A stretch of 64,000 nt of DNA. Origin: Corallococcus soli (lineage in GTDB: Bacteria > Myxococcota > Myxococcia > Myxococcales > Myxococcaceae). How positions within the stretch are numbered: the stretch's first letter is position 1; the number at the start of each line of letters is the position of its first letter. The notes below the pieces were generated by a model. The model was given only the letters and a program-made list of their open reading frames with translations, had not been told where the DNA came from and searched no databases. Below, piece after piece: positions 36,072-44,913 of this stretch. The translations under genes were made by a program, and so were the position numbers. The DNA lies in the NCBI RefSeq assembly GCF_014930455.1, contig NZ_JAAIYO010000014.1:173964-237963 (forward strand), written 5' to 3'.

Positions 36072-36932
36072 ATGGCCCGGCCTCGGCACCTTGTCTCGCT
36101 GCTCCTCCTCCCATTCGCCCTCTGCGTGCAGGCGTGCTGTTGTGGCGCGGGCTCCGGTGGCGGCACGGGTGAGATGCTGGTCAGCGCCGCCGGGCGTGGG
36201 GATGCGCAACGCGTGCGTGAGCTCCTGGATGCCGGGGCGCCCCCGCACTCGAGTGTCTGGAGTTCCCGCGGGACCCGGCTCGGCTCCACGAAGTCGGCCG
36301 TCGAAGCCGCGGTCGACTCGGGGGTGTGGGAGGCAGTCGAGCCTCTGCTGGTGGATCAGGGATTGAAGCAGGACGCCCTCCGCCATGCCGTCCAGTGGGC
36401 GAACCCCGACATCATCCGGAGGCTCGTGGAGAAAGGGGCGAAGTTCTCCCCTGAGCTGGCTTTTGCCGCATACGACCGGGCGCTCCGTCTGGTGGACCGT
36501 GCCCGGTCGGAGACCCTGGTCAAGCTGCTCATGGAACTGGGCATCGACCCGAACGCGACCAAGGAGCACTACGGAGACGCAACCCACGTTCCCTTGATGA
36601 GTTTCGTCATCCAGGGCTTGGCGTGGCACAAGGAGGACGGCGGGGCGTCAGCGGATGGAGTCTTCGTTTCACGCTGGGGTCCTGAGGTCTTCATCCTCAA
36701 CGCCAGACCCCGTCTCGATGTGCAGGACAGCACCGGCAGGACCCCGCTCATGGAGGCCGCGGAGCACGGCGCCCAGGACCTGGTTCAGCTCCTCCTGGAG
36801 CATGGGGCGGATCCGGCGCTGCTGGACAAGGACGGACGAGACGCCGCCTTCCATGCCTCCAGGTGGGGCCACGACGCTGTCGTGGCCATGCTCAAGGCCC
36901 TGCCCCCCAGGACGAGCAAGCCAGGGCCGTGA
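36072..36932 (+). CDS. Ankyrin-repeat lipoprotein
   Basis: 286 residues. A hydrophobic signal ends CVQACC, a probable lipobox. Ankyrin units are clearest at the ends: AAGRGDAQRVRELLDAGAPP near residue 40 and TPLMEAAEHGAQDLVQLLLEHGADPALLDKDGRDAAFHASRWGHDAVVAMLK near 225-280. The middle units are degenerate. It is a protein-protein interaction module, probably on the periplasmic face. Partner unknown. Confidence 0.87.
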   Translation: MARPRHLVSLLLLPFALCVQACCCGAGSGGGTGEMLVSAAGRGDAQRVRELLDAGAPPHSSVWSSRGTRLGSTKSAVEAAVDSGVWEAVEPLLVDQGLKQDALRHAVQWANPDIIRRLVEKGAKFSPELAFAAYDRALRLVDRARSETLVKLLMELGIDPNATKEHYGDATHVPLMSFVIQGLAWHKEDGGASADGVFVSRWGPEVFILNARPRLDVQDSTGRTPLMEAAEHGAQDLVQLLLEHGADPALLDKDGRDAAFHASRWGHDAVVAMLKALPPRTSKPGP

Positions 36933-37015
36933 GGCCATCACTCAACGCCCACCTCAGCCGCGCCTTGAGTCCACCCACTCGACGCGGAGCGCAGCCACGC
37001 AGCCGGGGCCCTCCG

Positions 37016-37747
37016 TCAGACGAGCTTCGCCAGCGTGGGCAGGACCTCGCCACTGCGGCCCTGGACGAAGTGATGGAAGCGCTCCGTGTTGGCGGCGGAC
37101 TCGAAGTTGATGAGCCACGTGTCCCCGCGCGCGGCGCGCACTTCATCCACGAGGCCCGCCGCCGGCCACACCGCGCCGGACGTGCCCGCGGCCAGGAACA
37201 CCAGCCGGGTGCCATTCTTGCGCGTGATGAACTCGCCAATGCGCGTCAGGTCCGAGGGCGCCAGCATCTCCCCGAACCAGACGATGTCGGGGCGCAGCCG
37301 GCCGCCGCAGTGGTCGCACTTCGGCACCGTGCCGGAGGGGTGCACGGAGGTGTCGTCGAAGGGCTCCCGCCGGCAGTCCGCGCACTTCGTGCGGAAGAGG
37401 TTGCCGTGCATGTCCACCACCCGCTGGCTGCCAGCGCGTGAGTGCAGGCCGTCCACGTTCTGGGTGGCCAGCAGGAAGCGGTCGCCCAGGTGCTGCTCCC
37501 AGCGCACCAGCGCCTCATGGCCGGGGTTGGGCATCACGGAGGACGCGCCTGAGCGGCGCTGCGAATAGAAGCGCCACACGAGCGCGGGGTCCGCCTGGAA
37601 GCCCTCGGGAGAGGCCACCGCCTCCACGGGGTGGTTCTCCCACAGGCCGTTCATGCCCCGGAAGGTCGGCACCCCGCTCTCCGCGGAGACTCCAGCACCG
37701 GTGAGCACGAGCAGGCGGGTTCGCGAATCCAGGACGAGCGGTTCCAC
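37016..37747 (-). CDS. Sir2-family NAD-dependent protein deacylase
   Basis: 243 residues from a GTG at 37747 with aggagg upstream; a longer frame start at 37798 lacks one. Sirtuin motifs in order: GAGVSAESGVPTFRG (NAD binding), TQNVDGLHSRAG, catalytic His in DMHGNLF, two zinc pairs CADC and CDHC, PDIVWFGEM, AAGTSG and LINFE. FYSQRR in the small domain suggests a class III (CobB/SIRT5-like) enzyme, which can remove acetyl or succinyl groups. It is divergent from the methionine sulfoxide reductase gene. Confidence 0.93.
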   Translation of the reverse strand: MEPLVLDSRTRLLVLTGAGVSAESGVPTFRGMNGLWENHPVEAVASPEGFQADPALVWRFYSQRRSGASSVMPNPGHEALVRWEQHLGDRFLLATQNVDGLHSRAGSQRVVDMHGNLFRTKCADCRREPFDDTSVHPSGTVPKCDHCGGRLRPDIVWFGEMLAPSDLTRIGEFITRKNGTRLVFLAAGTSGAVWPAAGLVDEVRAARGDTWLINFESAANTERFHHFVQGRSGEVLPTLAKLV

Positions 37748-37818
37748 ACGGCCTCCTGTGCCAGCGGGCACCAGGGTTGTTAGAAGGGGCGGCAACACCC
37801 TCCCCCGAGGCCTCCATC

Positions 37819-38313
37819 ATGGCGGAAGTCACCCTGGATTTGCGCGGTCAGCCCAAGACCGAGGCGTATGCCGAGCTGAAGTCCCAAGCCTTCGCCATCC
37901 TCGAAGGGATGGACGACGACGTCTGCGCGATGGCGACGATGAGCTGCCTGCTGCACCACGCCTTCGGCCACCTGTGGACGGGCTTCTACCGGGTGGTGAC
38001 GCCCGGGAAGCTGCTGCGCGTGGGCCCCTACCAGGGGACGCTCGGGTGCCTGGAGATCGCCTTCGGCAAGGGCGTGTGCGGCACGTCCGCCGCGAAGGGT
38101 GAGACGGTGGTGGTGCCGGACGTGCACGCCTTCCCGGGCCACATCACCTGCGACGGCAGGTCCGCGTCGGAGATCGTGGTGCCGGTGTTCGGCCGCGACC
38201 GGGAGCTGCTCGCCGTGCTCGACATCGACTCCGAGCACAAGAACACCTTCGACGACGTGGACCGCGCGGCGCTGGAGGACCTGGTGTCCTGGTTCCAGCA
38301 CCGCGCGCCCTGA
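37819..38313 (+). CDS. Free methionine-(R)-sulfoxide reductase (GAF fold)
   Basis: 164 residues forming a single GAF domain. The conserved Cys set of fRMsr enzymes is present (GCLEIAFGKGVCGTSA and HITCDGRSASEIVVPV), with HLWTGFYRV earlier and a final LAVLDIDSEHKNTF. Characterised relatives reduce free Met-R-SO with thioredoxin in the cytosol. ATG 37819 is weakly preceded by gagg. It is divergent from the sirtuin gene with 71 bp between starts. Confidence 0.92.
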   Translation: MAEVTLDLRGQPKTEAYAELKSQAFAILEGMDDDVCAMATMSCLLHHAFGHLWTGFYRVVTPGKLLRVGPYQGTLGCLEIAFGKGVCGTSAAKGETVVVPDVHAFPGHITCDGRSASEIVVPVFGRDRELLAVLDIDSEHKNTFDDVDRAALEDLVSWFQHRAP

Positions 38314-38331
38314 CACGCCTGGGGCGGGGCT

Positions 38332-39249
38332 TCAGCGCTTCGCGACGCGCGCGTAGGCCACGGCCAGCGCCCCCGCGAAGCGCGCGTTGTTCACCAGCAG
38401 CGCCAGGTTCGTCTTGAGGCTCTTGCCGCCGGTGCGCTTCGCCATCTCGCCCAGGAGGAACGGCGTCACGGCCTTGCCGCGAACGCCCTGCCGCTCCGCG
38501 TCCGCGAGCGCCGAGGCGATGTGCAGCTCCACGTCGTTGCGGGGCAGCGCGGCCTCCTCCGGCGGGGGCACGGTGTAGAGCACGCCGCCCTGGCCCAGCA
38601 GTTCGAAGCGGGCGTGAGCGATGCGAGCGGCCGTCTCCGCGTCATCCGCGCGGTGCTCCAGCGAGAGGCCGGACTCGCGGCTGTAGAAGGACGGCAGCTC
38701 GTTCGTGCCCACGCCGATGACGGGCACGCCCGCCGTCTCCAGCAGCTCCATCGTCCTGGGCAGGTCCAACACGGACTTGGCGCCCGCGCACACCACGGCG
38801 ACCGGGTAGCGCGACAGCGCGGCGATGTCCTGGGAGATGTCCCAGTGCTCCGCGGCGCCCCGGTGCACGCCGCCGATGCCGCCGGTGGAGAAGACGCGGA
38901 TGCCCGCCGCCGCCGCCAGCTCGCAGGTGGCGCTCACGGTGGTGCCGCCGCTGGCGCGGGTGGCCACGGCCACGGCCAGGTCGCGCGCCCCCAGCTTGAG
39001 CAGCTTCTCCTTGCCCTCGGCCAGCCGGCGCATCGCGGCGTCCTCCAGGCCCACCCACACCTCGCCATCCACCACGGCGATGGGCGCGGGCACGGCCCCG
39101 GCGCGGCGCACGGCCTCCTCGCACGCGCGAGCCGCCGCGAGGTTGTCGGGGTACGGCAGGCCCTGCGCGACGACGCTCGTCTCCAGCGCCACCAGCGGCT
39201 GCCCGGAGTCCTTCGCGCGCCGCACCTCGTCCGAATAGCGGAAGTCCAT
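38332..39249 (-). CDS. psuG: Pseudouridine-5'-phosphate glycosidase
   Basis: 305 residues. Strong family identity: VALETSVVAQGLPYPDN, VGLEDAAMRRLA, ASGGTTVSAT, VFSTGGIGGVHRGA, VVCAGAKSVLDL, the active-site GVGTNELPSFYSRESG and NDVELHIASALADA. The enzyme reversibly splits pseudouridine 5'-phosphate into uracil and ribose 5-phosphate. PsuK kinase, the usual partner, is not adjacent. Confidence 0.95.
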   Translation of the reverse strand: MDFRYSDEVRRAKDSGQPLVALETSVVAQGLPYPDNLAAARACEEAVRRAGAVPAPIAVVDGEVWVGLEDAAMRRLAEGKEKLLKLGARDLAVAVATRASGGTTVSATCELAAAAGIRVFSTGGIGGVHRGAAEHWDISQDIAALSRYPVAVVCAGAKSVLDLPRTMELLETAGVPVIGVGTNELPSFYSRESGLSLEHRADDAETAARIAHARFELLGQGGVLYTVPPPEEAALPRNDVELHIASALADAERQGVRGKAVTPFLLGEMAKRTGGKSLKTNLALLVNNARFAGALAVAYARVAKR

Positions 39250-39372
39250 GGGCGGGCATTTACGACACGGCCCGGGCGGCCGGACAAGCACGGGCGTGGG
39301 GAAACGTCGCGGTGCCTACCTCCCGCCCGCGCGGGTTGCATCCGGCGCCGCGCCGCCCTATGCCCCGCCGCC

Positions 39373-40299
39373 GTGAGCACCCCGTCCCCCGCCATCGCCG
39401 CGCCTGCCCGCCTCCTCTCCGCGTCCGACCTGGCGATGCTCGCCGTGGTCGTCGTCTGGGGCACGAACTACACGCTGGTGAAGGACGCGCTGGAGGGCAT
39501 GCCGCCCCGGGCCTTCATGGCGCTGCGCTTCGGGCTCGCGGCGCTCGCGATGGGGCTCGTGCTGCTGGCGGTGGAGGGCTGGAAGCCGATGCCCTGGAAG
39601 GTGTTCCTGCGGCTCACCGGCCTGGGGCTCGTGGGCAACACGCTCTACCAGCTGTTCTTCATTGAAGGCCTCGCGCGCACGACCGCGGCCAACAGCGGGA
39701 TGCTCACGGCGGTGAGCCCGGTGGTGACGGCGGCGCTGGGCGCGGCGCTCGGCATCGAACGGCTGCGCCGTCCCGTCATCGCCGGCCTCTCCCTCGCGGT
39801 GGTCGGGATGCTGCTGGTGGTGGGCGCGAGGGGACCGAACCTGGGCCCGGCGACGTGGCTCGGGGACCTCCTGATTGTCGGCTGCTCGCTGTGCTGGTCC
39901 ATCTACACGGTGGGCACGCGCACCGTGGGCACGGACGTGTCCGCGCTGCGCATCACCGCCATCACGATGCTCACCGGCGCCCCCGGCGTGGTCCTGGCCG
40001 GGGCCACCCAGGTCATCGCGATGGACACCGCGCGCGTGAGCACCTCCGGCTGGGTGGCGCTCGTGTATTCGGCGCTGGTGCCGCTGGTGCTCGCGTACTT
40101 CGTCTGGTTCCGCAGCGTGCAGCAGGTGGGCACCAACCGCACGACGCTCTACGGCACCGGCATCCCGGTGGTCGCGGCGCTCACCGCCTGGGCCGTGCGA
40201 GGCGAGCGCCCCACCCTGCTCCAGACGCTCGGAGCGGCGCTCATCCTCGCGGGAGTCCTCATCAGCCGCCGCAAGGACACGCCCCAGGCAACGTCCTGA
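39373..40299 (+). CDS. EamA-family (DMT) inner-membrane exporter
   Basis: 308 residues from GTG 39373. Ten hydrophobic helices in two EamA repeats: VVVVWGTNYTLVKDALEGMPP in repeat 1 and LLIVGCSLCWSIYTVGTR in repeat 2, with the ALRFGLAAL and GTGIPVVAALTAW segments of drug/metabolite transporters. It probably exports a small metabolite or amino acid; substrate unknown. It is divergent from psuG (123 bp), so a link to pseudouridine metabolism is possible but unproven. Confidence 0.9.
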   Translation: MSTPSPAIAAPARLLSASDLAMLAVVVVWGTNYTLVKDALEGMPPRAFMALRFGLAALAMGLVLLAVEGWKPMPWKVFLRLTGLGLVGNTLYQLFFIEGLARTTAANSGMLTAVSPVVTAALGAALGIERLRRPVIAGLSLAVVGMLLVVGARGPNLGPATWLGDLLIVGCSLCWSIYTVGTRTVGTDVSALRITAITMLTGAPGVVLAGATQVIAMDTARVSTSGWVALVYSALVPLVLAYFVWFRSVQQVGTNRTTLYGTGIPVVAALTAWAVRGERPTLLQTLGAALILAGVLISRRKDTPQATS

Positions 40300-40311
40300 G
40301 TCCCCGCTGCG

Positions 40312-42048
40312 TCAACCGCGAGTCCCACGCTCCAGCGTGAGTTCGTACTCGGCCATCTTCCGGTCGAGCGTGGGCCGGCTGATGCCCAGCAGCTCCGCCG
40401 CGCGGACCTTCTTCCCGCCCGACTCGCGCAGCGCCTCCGCGATGATGTCGCGCTCCAGCCGGGCCACCTGCTCCGGCAGGGTGCGTGGCGAGTGCCCCAC
40501 CGCGCCCTCACGGACTTCGGGAGGAAGCTGCGCGATGCCCACCTGGCCCGCCGCGTACACGCGCCCCAGCCGCTCCGCCACCAGCTCCAGCTCGCGCACG
40601 TTCTGGGGCCACGGGTAGTCCGCCAGCAGTCGCCGCGCCTCCGGCCCCAGCACCGGCGCCTCCCGCCCGCCCTGCCGGGACGCGCGCAGCGCGAAGTACT
40701 CCAGCAGCACCGGCACGTCGCCGCGACGCTCGCGCAAGGCAGGAACCTCCAGCTCGAAGCCCGCGAGCCCCCGCGCCAGCGCCGCATCGAACTCGCTGCG
40801 GGTGGCCAGCCGGGAGACGGGCGCTGCACAGGTGGCCACCACCCGCACGTCCACGGGCTCCTCGCCGCCCTGCCGGGCCGGGGCCGCGCGCCGGGCGAGC
40901 ATCCGCGCCAGCCGCTCCGCCGCCGCCCGGGGGAGCGCCTCCACGTGGCGCAGGAGCAACGTGCCCGCGTCCGCGCGCAGCACCGCGGACGTCACCGGAG
41001 GCTGCCCCGGCGCCCCCGCACGACCGAAGAGCGCCACCTCCACCGCCTCCAGCGGCTGCCGGCACTCCACCGCCACCCACGGCCCCAGGGCGCGGGGAGA
41101 ACGCGCGTGGAGGAAGCGCGCCAGCAGCGCCTTCCCCGTGCCCGGCTCGCCATGCAACACCACGGGCGCGGCGCTGCCCGCGGCCCGCCGCGCCTCTTCC
41201 AGCAGCCCCCGGAACACCCGCGACGTCCCCAGCGGCGTCACCCAGGGCACGTCGCTCGCGTCCGCCTCGCCGCGGGAGCGCACCGCCGTGCACGCCTCGC
41301 CCCCCAGCCGACCGAACGACGCAAGCAGCTGCCCCTCGCCTTCGGTGAAGGGGGACTCCTCGCGCTCCACGTACAGCACGCCAAAGGGCATGCCGCCCGA
41401 AGCCACCAGCGGCGCGCACAGCGCCGTGTCCGTGCGGCCCAGCTCCTTGCGCTCCAGCGCGGCCTGCACCAGCGCGCGAGGCACCTCCACGGACGCCGCG
41501 CCGGACACCGCCGCGGTGCGCAGCCCCTCCGGTCCGCTCAGCAGCGCGGCGCTGCGATCCGCGTTGAGCGCGTGCGCCGTCTCCTCCGCCAGCCGCCGCA
41601 GCACCATCGCCTCGCTGGTGGCCCCCAGGAGCGCCGTCCCCGCCGAGTACATCGCCGCGGCCGCGCCCACGTGCGGCAGCACCTCCTCGATGGGGACGTG
41701 GCCCGGCTCCGAGGCCGGCATGCCGGAGGGCTCGTCGACGATGGACACCGGAGGCGGCTCGAACACCGCGATGGTGGCGCCCACGCGCATCCGGTCGCCC
41801 GGGCGCAGCACCGCCTCCTCCTGGAGCGCCAGCCGCTGGCCGTTGAGCAGCGTGCCGTTGGTGGAGCCCAGGTCGCGCAGCCGCACCTGTCCCGCCACGG
41901 TGTCCAGGAAGAGCTGCGCGTGGCGGCGCGACACCTGGTCGTCTTCCAGGGGGATGTCGCACGACGGACTGCGCCCGAGGGTCAGCTGGGAGACGACGTC
42001 GTAGCGGCGCCCCGCGAACGGGCCCGTGAGCAGCAGGAGTGCCGGCAT
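40312..42048 (-). CDS. FHA-GAF-AAA+-Fis regulator with degenerate AAA+ domain
   Basis: 578 residues. The FHA domain (about 1-95; LGRSPSCDIPLEDDQVSRRHA, STNGTLLNG) reads phosphothreonine. A GAF domain (about 130-255) follows, then an enhancer-binding-protein AAA+ region with Walker A GEPGTGKA at 300-307, and a Fis-type HTH (about 535-575, AAELLGISRPTLDRKMAEY). The sigma-54 contact loop GAFTGA is absent, and the Walker B Asp-Glu pair is Arg367-His368 (GTLLLRHVEAL). It is therefore unlikely to hydrolyse ATP normally or activate sigma-54. FHA regulators of this class are common in myxobacteria. Confidence 0.9.
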   Translation of the reverse strand: MPALLLLTGPFAGRRYDVVSQLTLGRSPSCDIPLEDDQVSRRHAQLFLDTVAGQVRLRDLGSTNGTLLNGQRLALQEEAVLRPGDRMRVGATIAVFEPPPVSIVDEPSGMPASEPGHVPIEEVLPHVGAAAAMYSAGTALLGATSEAMVLRRLAEETAHALNADRSAALLSGPEGLRTAAVSGAASVEVPRALVQAALERKELGRTDTALCAPLVASGGMPFGVLYVEREESPFTEGEGQLLASFGRLGGEACTAVRSRGEADASDVPWVTPLGTSRVFRGLLEEARRAAGSAAPVVLHGEPGTGKALLARFLHARSPRALGPWVAVECRQPLEAVEVALFGRAGAPGQPPVTSAVLRADAGTLLLRHVEALPRAAAERLARMLARRAAPARQGGEEPVDVRVVATCAAPVSRLATRSEFDAALARGLAGFELEVPALRERRGDVPVLLEYFALRASRQGGREAPVLGPEARRLLADYPWPQNVRELELVAERLGRVYAAGQVGIAQLPPEVREGAVGHSPRTLPEQVARLERDIIAEALRESGGKKVRAAELLGISRPTLDRKMAEYELTLERGTRG

Positions 42049-42100
42049 GCGATTGGGGCAAGCCTAGCAGCGCCCCGAGGGGCACCCGCAAGCACCGGCC

Positions 42101-43276
42101 CTACATGGGGCGTTCAGCGGTCAGCAGGGCCCGCAGCTCGGACTCGTTGAGCGGGCGGCCCTCGCGCGCGATGGCCAGGGCGTTGATCTGCTTCTCCTCC
42201 ACCTCGACGTGGGCCCCCTTGCGCCACTCGGTGGTGTGCACCGCGCCATCCACCAGCCGGCCCACCACGGAGCCCTCGTCCCGCGTCACGGCCTCCAGCC
42301 ACAGGTTCTCCACCACCGCCTCGCCCTCCGGGTGCGTCTCGAAGGGGGCGCGCACCAGGAAGGTAAGGGGCTCCATCAGCCCCTTGCGCTGGAAGCGCGC
42401 CAGGAACGCGGGCAGCAGCGCCTGCGCCTCCTCGTGCATGGCCGCCGTCTGCTCCGCCGGCTCCTTCGCGAAGCGCTCGCGGTAGGTCGCCAGCAGCTCC
42501 GCCGTGTTGTGCCGGCCCAGCGGCGACACCACGGTGAGGAACAGCCCCTCATGGCCCTCGAAGGCGTCCAGGGGCACGCCCAGCAGGTTCGCGCGGGCCT
42601 CCTCCGACGGCACCATCGTGAAGCTCTGGCCCTCGCTGGTGGACACCTCCTGGCGCAGCGCCGGCCCCTGCGCGAACGCCAGGTCCGTGCACAGCTCGTG
42701 GAGGAAGCTCTCCGCGGCCAGCAGGTCGCCCTCGCCCAGGTGGAAGATTTCCACGTCGCGCGCGCCGAACTTCTCCATCCCGTGCGAGTGCACCCACAGG
42801 GGCGTGTCCCCTTCCGCCAGCTCGATGGCGTGCAGGTGCACATGGTCGCGGATGTCGAAATCCAGCTCGGTGATCTCCGCCACGTCCTCCGGTTCGTGCA
42901 GCTTGAACGCCGTCACGTCCACCAGCACCCCGGGCACCAACTCCATCAGCGTGCGCACGGTCCACAGCGCTTCAAAGACGGGCAGCGTGGGCTGCGCGCC
43001 TCCGGGCTCCAGCAGGAACGCGTAGCAGGACCGGGCCTTCTCCACGCGGGCGAAGGCCTCCGGGCTGCCGCTGAACAGCTCCGGGTTGACGCGCGGACGG
43101 CCCTCGCTCTCGGGCTTGAGCACCACCCGCACCTCGGACCCGTCCGCGCGAACGGTGAAGCCCTGTGCGTCCTCGTGCGGCACGAACTCCACCTCGTCGG
43201 TGGCGAACGCGGTGCGCAGCGCCTCCAGCGGAGGCGGCCCCGTCTGCTCGGTGGCCAGGACGTAGACCTCCCTCAC
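42101..43276 (-). CDS. DUF2314-domain protein
   Basis: 391 residues from GTG 43276, which overlaps the stop of the kinase gene by GTGA, so translation is coupled. The C-terminal ~90 residues fit DUF2314 (GEAVVENLWLEAVTRD, VGRLVDGAV, HVEVEEKQINALAIA). The central part (about 70-220, PVFEALWTVRTLMELVPGVLVD) is shared by DUF4026-type proteins. Function unknown. Confidence 0.8.
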   Translation of the reverse strand: MREVYVLATEQTGPPPLEALRTAFATDEVEFVPHEDAQGFTVRADGSEVRVVLKPESEGRPRVNPELFSGSPEAFARVEKARSCYAFLLEPGGAQPTLPVFEALWTVRTLMELVPGVLVDVTAFKLHEPEDVAEITELDFDIRDHVHLHAIELAEGDTPLWVHSHGMEKFGARDVEIFHLGEGDLLAAESFLHELCTDLAFAQGPALRQEVSTSEGQSFTMVPSEEARANLLGVPLDAFEGHEGLFLTVVSPLGRHNTAELLATYRERFAKEPAEQTAAMHEEAQALLPAFLARFQRKGLMEPLTFLVRAPFETHPEGEAVVENLWLEAVTRDEGSVVGRLVDGAVHTTEWRKGAHVEVEEKQINALAIAREGRPLNESELRALLTAERPM

Positions 43277-43887
43277 AGGTGCTTCTCTATCTGTCGGAAG
43301 AGGTCCACGCGGTCCACCAGGTCGGTGAGGTAGTCCAGCTTGTCCGTCCCCAGCACCAGCACCGGCGACAGCGAATAGCCCTCGAACCACTCCTCGTAGA
43401 GGGCGTTGAGGCGCTTGAGGTACGCGGTCGGGATGTCCTTCTCCATGGCGCGCCCGCGCAGGCGGATGCGCTCACGCAACGTGGCCACCGGGCAGCGCAG
43501 GTAGATCATCAGGTCCGGCGGCGTGAGCGACGTGGAGATGGTCTGGTACAGCTCCCAGTACGTCCCCCAGTCGCGCTTGTCGATGAGCCGCTGCCGGTGG
43601 AGGTTCTTGGCGAAGATTTCGGCGTCCTCGTACAGCGTCCGGTCCTGCAGCACGGTGCCAGGCGTGCGCTCCAGTTCCTGATGCAGGCGGAACTTGTGCG
43701 TCAGGAAGAAGAGCTGCGAGCGGAACGCCCACGTCTTCATGTCCTTGTAGAAATCAGCGAGATAGGGGTTCTGGTCATTGGGCTCGAAGGACGGCGTGAG
43801 GCCGTACTTCCGGCACAGGAAGGACGTGAGCTCCGTCTTTCCGGCCCCGATGTTGCCCGCGATGGCGATGAACTTTTTCCTGGCCAC
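43273..43887 (-). CDS. Deoxynucleoside kinase family protein
   Basis: 204 residues. P-loop AGNIGAGKTELT, acidic FEPNDQNPYLADFYKD, substrate-site LQDRTLYEDAEIFAK (DRS/DRT motif) and the lid Arg cluster RERIRLRGRAMEKD identify a dGK/dAK-type deoxynucleoside kinase of purine salvage. GTG 43887 gives the usual family length and begins right before the P-loop; ATG 43965 would add 26 atypical residues. It overlaps the DUF2314 gene by 4 bp. Confidence 0.9.
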   Translation of the reverse strand: MARKKFIAIAGNIGAGKTELTSFLCRKYGLTPSFEPNDQNPYLADFYKDMKTWAFRSQLFFLTHKFRLHQELERTPGTVLQDRTLYEDAEIFAKNLHRQRLIDKRDWGTYWELYQTISTSLTPPDLMIYLRCPVATLRERIRLRGRAMEKDIPTAYLKRLNALYEEWFEGYSLSPVLVLGTDKLDYLTDLVDRVDLFRQIEKHL

Positions 43888-44098
43888 GCCACCCTTGCTT
43901 GTAACCCCGGCGAGCGGCACACACCAGAAACAATGGTGGGGGAAGCCATGGTAGATAAAGTGCATGCCCCCGCCCCGTCCCGCACGTCCAGGTGCACGCG
44001 CCGCGTTGGGTCACGCGTCGCCTGGTTGCCCGTCCGGTGAGCGGCACCCCCAGGGCTCGGCCGCCTCAAGGGGCGGCCGGTAGGAGGAAACCCGACGC

Positions 44099-44902
44099 AT
44101 GTTGCGCAAGCTGTGGTGCATGTTGGTGGCGGCGGTGTGGTCGGCGATCATGTTCTTCGTCTCCATCACGGCCATGATCCTGACGCTCAACCCGTCGCGC
44201 TCGGTCTGGGTCGCCCGGCGGCTCTGGTCCCCCGTGCTGCTCTGGGCCGGGGGCGCGCGCCTGGAGGTGTTCGGCGCGGAGAACGTGGACCCGAAGCGTC
44301 CCACCGTCTACGTGGCCAACCACCAGTCCACCCTCGACATCCCGGCCCACTTCATCTCGGTGCCAGTGGACTTCCGCTACGTGGCCAAAAGCCAGCTGCG
44401 CCTCGTGCCCTTCATCGGCTGGTACCTCTGGCTCGCGGGCCACATCTTCGTCAACCGCGGCGACCGGGCCTCCGCCATTGAATCGCTGGAGCGCGCCGCC
44501 CGGAAGGTCCGCGAGGGCACCAGCATCTTCCTGTACCCGGAGGGCACCCGCTCCGAGGACGGCCGCGTGCTGCCCTTCAAGAAGGGCCCCTTCGCGCTCG
44601 CCCTCAAGGCCCGCGTGCCCATCTGCCCCGTCACCATCGAGGGCAGCTCCACGCTGATGCCCAAGAACTCGTGGAACATCACCCCGGGCCCGGTGCGCGT
44701 GAAGATTGGCCGCCCCATCGACACCACGGCGTTCGCGGAGAACGACCGCGAGGGTCTGGCCCGGGCCGTGCGCCAGCAGATCATCGCCGACAACCTCTCC
44801 CTGGGAGGCAAGGGCGGCGACACCGAGGACGCCATCGCCCCGCCGGGGAAAGAGGGCATCGGTCAGCAGCGCGCCTCCGCCCCCACCTCCAAAGCCTCCT
44901 GA
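44099..44902 (+). CDS. plsC: 1-acyl-sn-glycerol-3-phosphate acyltransferase
   Basis: 267 residues. An N-terminal membrane anchor (MLVAAVWSAIMFFVSITAMIL) is followed by the acyltransferase motifs NHQSTLDIP (HX4D catalytic pair), GWYLWLAGHIFVNRGDR, YPEGTRSEDG and PVTIEGSSTLMPK. It converts lysophosphatidate to phosphatidate at the inner membrane. The C-terminal ~35 residues are a low-complexity tail. It heads a three-gene operon with a TPR lipoprotein 11 bp downstream. Confidence 0.95.
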   Translation: MLRKLWCMLVAAVWSAIMFFVSITAMILTLNPSRSVWVARRLWSPVLLWAGGARLEVFGAENVDPKRPTVYVANHQSTLDIPAHFISVPVDFRYVAKSQLRLVPFIGWYLWLAGHIFVNRGDRASAIESLERAARKVREGTSIFLYPEGTRSEDGRVLPFKKGPFALALKARVPICPVTIEGSSTLMPKNSWNITPGPVRVKIGRPIDTTAFAENDREGLARAVRQQIIADNLSLGGKGGDTEDAIAPPGKEGIGQQRASAPTSKAS

Positions 44903-44913
44903 GCGAGCCCTCC

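Noticed and set aside
43888..43965. Longer N-terminus for the deoxynucleoside kinase (ATG 43965)
   Set aside because: The family P-loop normally begins within about ten residues of the start; the extra 26 residues are atypical, and GTG 43887 fits better.
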